Assembly: GCF_012726265.1 (NCBI RefSeq)
Contig: NZ_JAASAG010000003.1
Coordinates: forward strand, 298,522-362,521
DNA from: Streptomyces sp. HNM0575
GTDB lineage: Bacteria > Actinomycetota > Actinomycetes > Streptomycetales > Streptomycetaceae
Length of the DNA: 64,000 bases
Direction: 5' to 3'
The position numbers were made by a program, and so were the translations under genes. The notes beneath the pieces were generated by a model. It was not told the origin of the DNA and did no database searches. It worked only from the letters and a program-made list of their open reading frames with translations. Shown piece after piece: positions 60,989 through 64,000 of this stretch (positions within the stretch are counted from its first letter, which is position 1; each line of letters starts with the position of its first letter).

Positions 60989-62316
60989 CCGGCGGGGAAT
61001 GGTCCGGCCTGGGGTTCAACCCCGCCCCAGGTGCGCCTCACGTTGTGGACAACCTGGTCAAGAGCCTGACCAAGCTGTCCAAGCACCTCAACGAGACGTA
61101 CGAGGTGATGGACAGGATTCGCAGCGGGCGGGACAACACATGGACGGGTGAGGCGGCCGACGCGTTCAAGGAACATGTGGGCAAGCTGCCCAAGTACCTG
61201 CGTGACGCGTCCGACGGCGCGACGCGGGCACAGCGGGCCCTCAAGGGCTGGGCCGAGGTTCTGCATGAGAACCAGCCGAAAGCACACGACCTGGAGAGGC
61301 AGGCGAAGCAGGCCAGATCACAGCTGGGCAAGGCGCGTTCTGAGCATGCGACGGCGCGAACCAACCCGGACCTCGGGCTCGCTGGCAAGGAGTTCTCCGG
61401 CGAACAACTGGAGCAGGCCAAACGGCGTTACAAGGCTGCATCGGATCAACTGGACTCTGCTGTTTCGAAGTTGAATACGGCACAGGAGCATCTCGACACA
61501 CTGGTCAAGCGAGCCGAGCGACTTGAGGACGACCACCAGTCGGTGGCACACGCCAAGGAGCGGGCGATCCGGGAAGCGGCGGACAGCACCGCCGGAGACT
61601 GGAACGACTTCAACGACTGGTGGAGCGAACACGGGGGCGACCTTCTCGGAGTGGCCGGTGGAATCCTCGGCGTGGCCGCCTTCTTCTGCCCCATCCTCGC
61701 TCCGGTGGCAGTTCTGTGCAGCCTGGCGGCGATGGGGCATCACACGTACCAGTACGCCAAGGCAGGGGAGCTCTGGCCCCCGCAGAAGCACGTCGGCAAC
61801 TACCTGACGCTGGGCGGTGACTTGCTGGGGTCAGTCCCCGGAGTGGGCCTCGCGGGGAAGGGCCTCAGTGCAGGAGCAGACGCTGCGGGCGGCGTGCGCG
61901 GAATGGTGGTGGGTGCGGAGGGAATGTCCCGTGGTGCCAACCTGGCGCAGGGGGTCCGGACGGGTGCGTCGGAGTTCACCTCCGGTGTACGGGCAATGGC
62001 GGGGGATGCGCCGGAAGCCTCGCCCATGGTGCACGACATCGTCGAAGTGACTGCCCATCACTTGCGCCCGGGGCAAGAGTTCAGCGGTCAAGCCATCGAG
62101 GCGATCGCACGCAAGGCAACCATGGGCGTGGACAGCGCAACTACCGGTGCGCAGGTCCCGGCCCTGTTCACCGACTCGGATACAGCCAGCTACGCCAACA
62201 GCGTCGGCGGAGGCGCCGGGAACATTCTCAGTGGCATGAAGGACGGCCCGACTGGGACTGTGATCGGTATCGCCAGCGCCGTCGGCTTGGGTCCCACTCT
62301 GGGAGGTGCCGAGTGA
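60985..62316 (+). CDS. Putative type VII secretion substrate (large WXG100/LXG-like protein)
   Basis: A 443-residue protein. The N-terminal ~100 residues are WXG100-like (VDNLVKSLTKLSKHLNETYE, then NTWTGEAADAFKEHVGKLP with the W-x-G turn). A long charged coiled coil follows (~110-205: KARSEHATARTN, SKLNTAQEHLDTLVKRAERL). Then comes a hydrophobic stretch LLGVAGGILGVAAFFCPILA at ~230 and a Gly/Ala-rich C-terminal region with no recognised toxin motif. This layout is typical of putative T7SS-secreted proteins of Streptomyces. The next gene overlaps by GTGA. Confidence 0.75.
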   Translation: MTGGEWSGLGFNPAPGAPHVVDNLVKSLTKLSKHLNETYEVMDRIRSGRDNTWTGEAADAFKEHVGKLPKYLRDASDGATRAQRALKGWAEVLHENQPKAHDLERQAKQARSQLGKARSEHATARTNPDLGLAGKEFSGEQLEQAKRRYKAASDQLDSAVSKLNTAQEHLDTLVKRAERLEDDHQSVAHAKERAIREAADSTAGDWNDFNDWWSEHGGDLLGVAGGILGVAAFFCPILAPVAVLCSLAAMGHHTYQYAKAGELWPPQKHVGNYLTLGGDLLGSVPGVGLAGKGLSAGADAAGGVRGMVVGAEGMSRGANLAQGVRTGASEFTSGVRAMAGDAPEASPMVHDIVEVTAHHLRPGQEFSGQAIEAIARKATMGVDSATTGAQVPALFTDSDTASYANSVGGGAGNILSGMKDGPTGTVIGIASAVGLGPTLGGAE

Positions 62317-63023
62317 GCCAGGCCCCGGTGACTCCCCTCCACACGCCCATTCCCGTGTGGTTCCAGCTCCCCGAAGGGTTCATCGAAATTCCCCTCGTGG
62401 AGAATCCGCAGCTACGTGCGCAACGTATGGGGGAGATGCTGGAAGCCACCTTTCCGGCAGCGCCGTTGGACGAGAAGCTCACTCTGGTCGCTGCTTCGGA
62501 ACTACTCATGCAGGGATTGCTGGACGCAGGCGCCATCCATGCGTCCTCTTTCCTGTACAGGCTTGGTGACGGTGATGTCTGTAGTGGCACCGCCATCGTC
62601 TTCATGGAGGACAAGAACGTCCGCCCCCTGGAGATATTCGCAGAGCGGACGCTGTATTCGGCATCCGCCGAGTACACAGATGTGCCTCTCGACAAGGGGG
62701 AACTCAACCTTCCCTGTGGGACGGCGGTATTGATCGCAAGGGATGTGGCAGGGACGTCGTTGGCGTCCATCGTTCAACCGACAGAGGGCGGTGCGGCAGA
62801 GGTGAATCGACAACTTGAGGTCTACATCCCCTTCCCGCACGGATTCTCACTTCTGAAGGTATGCTTCGCAACACCCGACCTGGGCGCTTGGGAAGAACTC
62901 CTGCCAGCCTTTGGAAAATTCTTGACCGGGATTGCGTTCACGCCTCCCGGTCGACCGAGAACCGGTCAGAACGTGGACCGTATGTGTGCTGCTGACGACT
63001 GGGCACAGCAGGAATTCGGGTAG
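62313..63023 (+). CDS. Hypothetical protein, partner of the putative T7SS substrate
   Basis: A 236-residue soluble protein starting at the GTG overlapping the preceding stop, with GGGAGG upstream. It has no signal peptide or membrane segment. TPIPVWFQLPEGFIEIPL near the start and VNRQLEVYIPFPHGFSLLKV, PDLGAWEELLPAFGKFLTGI near the end suggest a mixed alpha/beta fold similar in layout to secretion chaperones or lipoprotein-like domains encoded beside WXG100 substrates. I do not recognise the family. Possible roles are chaperone or immunity protein (inference). Confidence 0.65.
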   Translation: MSQAPVTPLHTPIPVWFQLPEGFIEIPLVENPQLRAQRMGEMLEATFPAAPLDEKLTLVAASELLMQGLLDAGAIHASSFLYRLGDGDVCSGTAIVFMEDKNVRPLEIFAERTLYSASAEYTDVPLDKGELNLPCGTAVLIARDVAGTSLASIVQPTEGGAAEVNRQLEVYIPFPHGFSLLKVCFATPDLGAWEELLPAFGKFLTGIAFTPPGRPRTGQNVDRMCAADDWAQQEFG

Positions 63024-63036
63024 GGAATGGTGAACC

Positions 63037-63672
63037 ATGGAGCAAGCGGAGCAAGCTCTGCTCAACAGGTTGCGTAACCGCAATTTCAGTCCCCGGCTGT
63101 CTAACGGCTGGGGGCAGGTGACCCGCAACGCCATCGAGGGTATGAGCGATGCTGATGCGACTGTTGTTGCCAGGACCTGGGGGTACGATTTCAAAACCAC
63201 TTACAACAAGGGCAACATTCTGACCTTCCTACGGCAGGACGCACCGCGGTTGGATGTCGTGGGCGGCCCGGCCCGTGACGTTGCACGCGCTGTGCCGAAG
63301 GCTCGCGAAGAGGCGGAACGGATCCGAACGCAAACCGGGTACGACGTGCTGGATCCGGACTGGTACGAGCCGGTGGAAGCCGCCGCGGGCGAGAATGTCA
63401 AAAGGCGGAACAAGCGTATCCAGGGCGCGGTCGGAATCGGAATCGTCACTGCGATCATGACAGCGTGGGCCATCGCCTCCATCGATACGCCGTCCTCGGT
63501 GCTGCTCCCGGGCGCGCTCGGCCTCGTCGGTTGGATTTGTGTTGTCACTTGGGTTTGGCAGCTTGTGGCTCTGACCAAGGTGTACGGCAACGACATAAAG
63601 CCGAAGGTCGGCTTGATCCGGCAGGTGCTCAACGTCGCTGAGGAGGAATTGCTCGGCAGCACACGCCGGTGA
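63037..63672 (+). CDS. Hypothetical membrane protein
   Basis: A 211-residue protein with a soluble N-terminal ~125 residues (rich in Arg, Asp and Asn) and two hydrophobic segments, IQGAVGIGIVTAIMTAWAIA and LLPGALGLVGWICVVTWVWQ. GGGAATG precedes the ATG. It lies 13 bp after the previous gene and closes the group. No domain recognised; it might anchor or protect against the preceding effector (inference). Confidence 0.65.
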   Translation: MEQAEQALLNRLRNRNFSPRLSNGWGQVTRNAIEGMSDADATVVARTWGYDFKTTYNKGNILTFLRQDAPRLDVVGGPARDVARAVPKAREEAERIRTQTGYDVLDPDWYEPVEAAAGENVKRRNKRIQGAVGIGIVTAIMTAWAIASIDTPSSVLLPGALGLVGWICVVTWVWQLVALTKVYGNDIKPKVGLIRQVLNVAEEELLGSTRR

Positions 63673-63915
63673 ACTTTCTTCCGAATCGAGTCCGTGAACC
63701 TGGGCCCTGATGTGCTGCGAGCCGGTGGTTGTCACGCGACGTCGTTGGTCCTTGTACGCGGTCGGTTCCTTAACCGCCCTGGAGGGCCTGGGGTTGGGGC
63801 GAGGGGCCTCTCGTCAGCCGAGCAGGGTGCGCATGATGCAGGGTGAGGGCGGTTGGCGAGACGCCGGGTACGGGGCCGGAGGATGGGGCCGGCACGCTCG
63901 TACTAGTCGCGGGCC

Positions 63916-63932
63916 GTGACGCGCCGCGTCAC
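63916..63932. promoter_or_regulatory. Perfect dyad GTGACGCG-C-CGCGTCAC
   Basis: An 8-bp perfect inverted repeat around one base, overlapping the stop codon of the terminal gene. Its halves resemble the palindrome at 22139-22152. With a one-base loop it is more likely a binding site, or part of a terminator, than a simple hairpin. Confidence 0.35.
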
Positions 63933-64000
63933 ACCGCCTCCGGCGCGTCGGTCAGAGCGATGACGCGGGCCGTGGCCGAGGCGGTGGCCACCGTCAGGTC
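63929..64000 (-). CDS. 3' end of a minus-strand gene (truncated by window)
   Basis: The last 72 bases read on the minus strand as 23 sense codons and TGA, ending TARVIALTDAPEAV. All third positions but one are G or C, as in genuine genes here. Too short to identify. The 256 bp between it and the previous gene hold no other reading frame of note. Confidence 0.45.
   Translation of the reverse strand, partial: DLTVATASATARVIALTDAPEAV

Noticed and set aside
59749..63672. An integrative element or prophage at the right end.
   Set aside because: No integrase, excisionase, replication gene or attachment repeat was seen; only lower GC and orphan genes.

Overview
The window is about 72% GC, with codon third positions almost always G or C, purine-rich ribosome binding sites, and frequent GTG starts with ATGA or GTGA overlaps. 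Gene content (ECF sigma factor/RskA pair, ROK and GntR regulators, Tat-exported lipoproteins, WXG100-type proteins) fits a Streptomyces or close relative. No integrase, transposase, CRISPR array or rRNA was seen. One tRNA (Leu-GAG) is present.

Left part (1-11 kb): the end of a lipid-modification operon (UfaA1-like methyltransferase, second CFA-type methyltransferase, DUF1295 protein) faces a sigK-like ECF sigma factor and its RskA-type anti-sigma factor. This is the same gene set as the sigK locus of Mycobacterium tuberculosis. An aldo/keto reductase, a long-chain acyl-CoA ligase, an SBF-like carrier and a secreted sialidase with a LamG domain follow.

Oxalate/formate genes occupy two blocks. 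At 11.4-19.9 kb are fdhD, a NAD-type formate dehydrogenase whose alpha chain is split over two genes around a fused NuoE-NuoF gene, a ketopantoate-reductase-like gene, an OFA-family antiporter and its 54-residue partner. At 46.3-55.2 kb are a second OFA-type transporter, an NDP-forming acyl-CoA ligase, formyl-CoA transferase, a ThDP decarboxylase and, divergently, a sucCD pair. A GntR/FCD regulator lies at 22.3 kb. A short motif (GTCGACWGWAT and a one-mismatch variant) sits about 50 bp before the first gene of all three operons and also before gntR, which suggests one regulon. The likely flow is oxalate import, oxalyl-CoA, formyl-CoA, formate, then CO2 and NADH. The pntAB transhydrogenase at 56.5-59.5 kb could convert that NADH to NADPH.

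The centre (23.3-36.7 kb) is a ROK-regulated sugar module: an RbsA-type ABC importer, a Gfo/Idh/MocA dehydrogenase, a TIM-barrel isomerase, a secreted PQQ-type sugar dehydrogenase with a PKD domain, and a secreted ThuA-DUF1080 protein. This set suggests processing of 3-keto-sugars. A secreted M15 peptidase sits among them. From 37.3 to 46.2 kb runs a tightly overlapping operon of the ebo (metabolite traffic) type: eboC, eboA, eboB, eboE and eboF, an inositol-phosphate-synthase-like gene at the eboD position, and two extra TIM-barrel genes, one with a Tat signal.

The right end (59.7-63.7 kb) is a small, lower-GC group of orphan genes: membrane proteins, a WXG100-like protein and a putative type VII secretion substrate. 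No ESX machinery is in view. A remnant of an aldehyde dehydrogenase gene lies beside the tRNA-Leu gene. The last 72 bases are the 3' end of a minus-strand gene.
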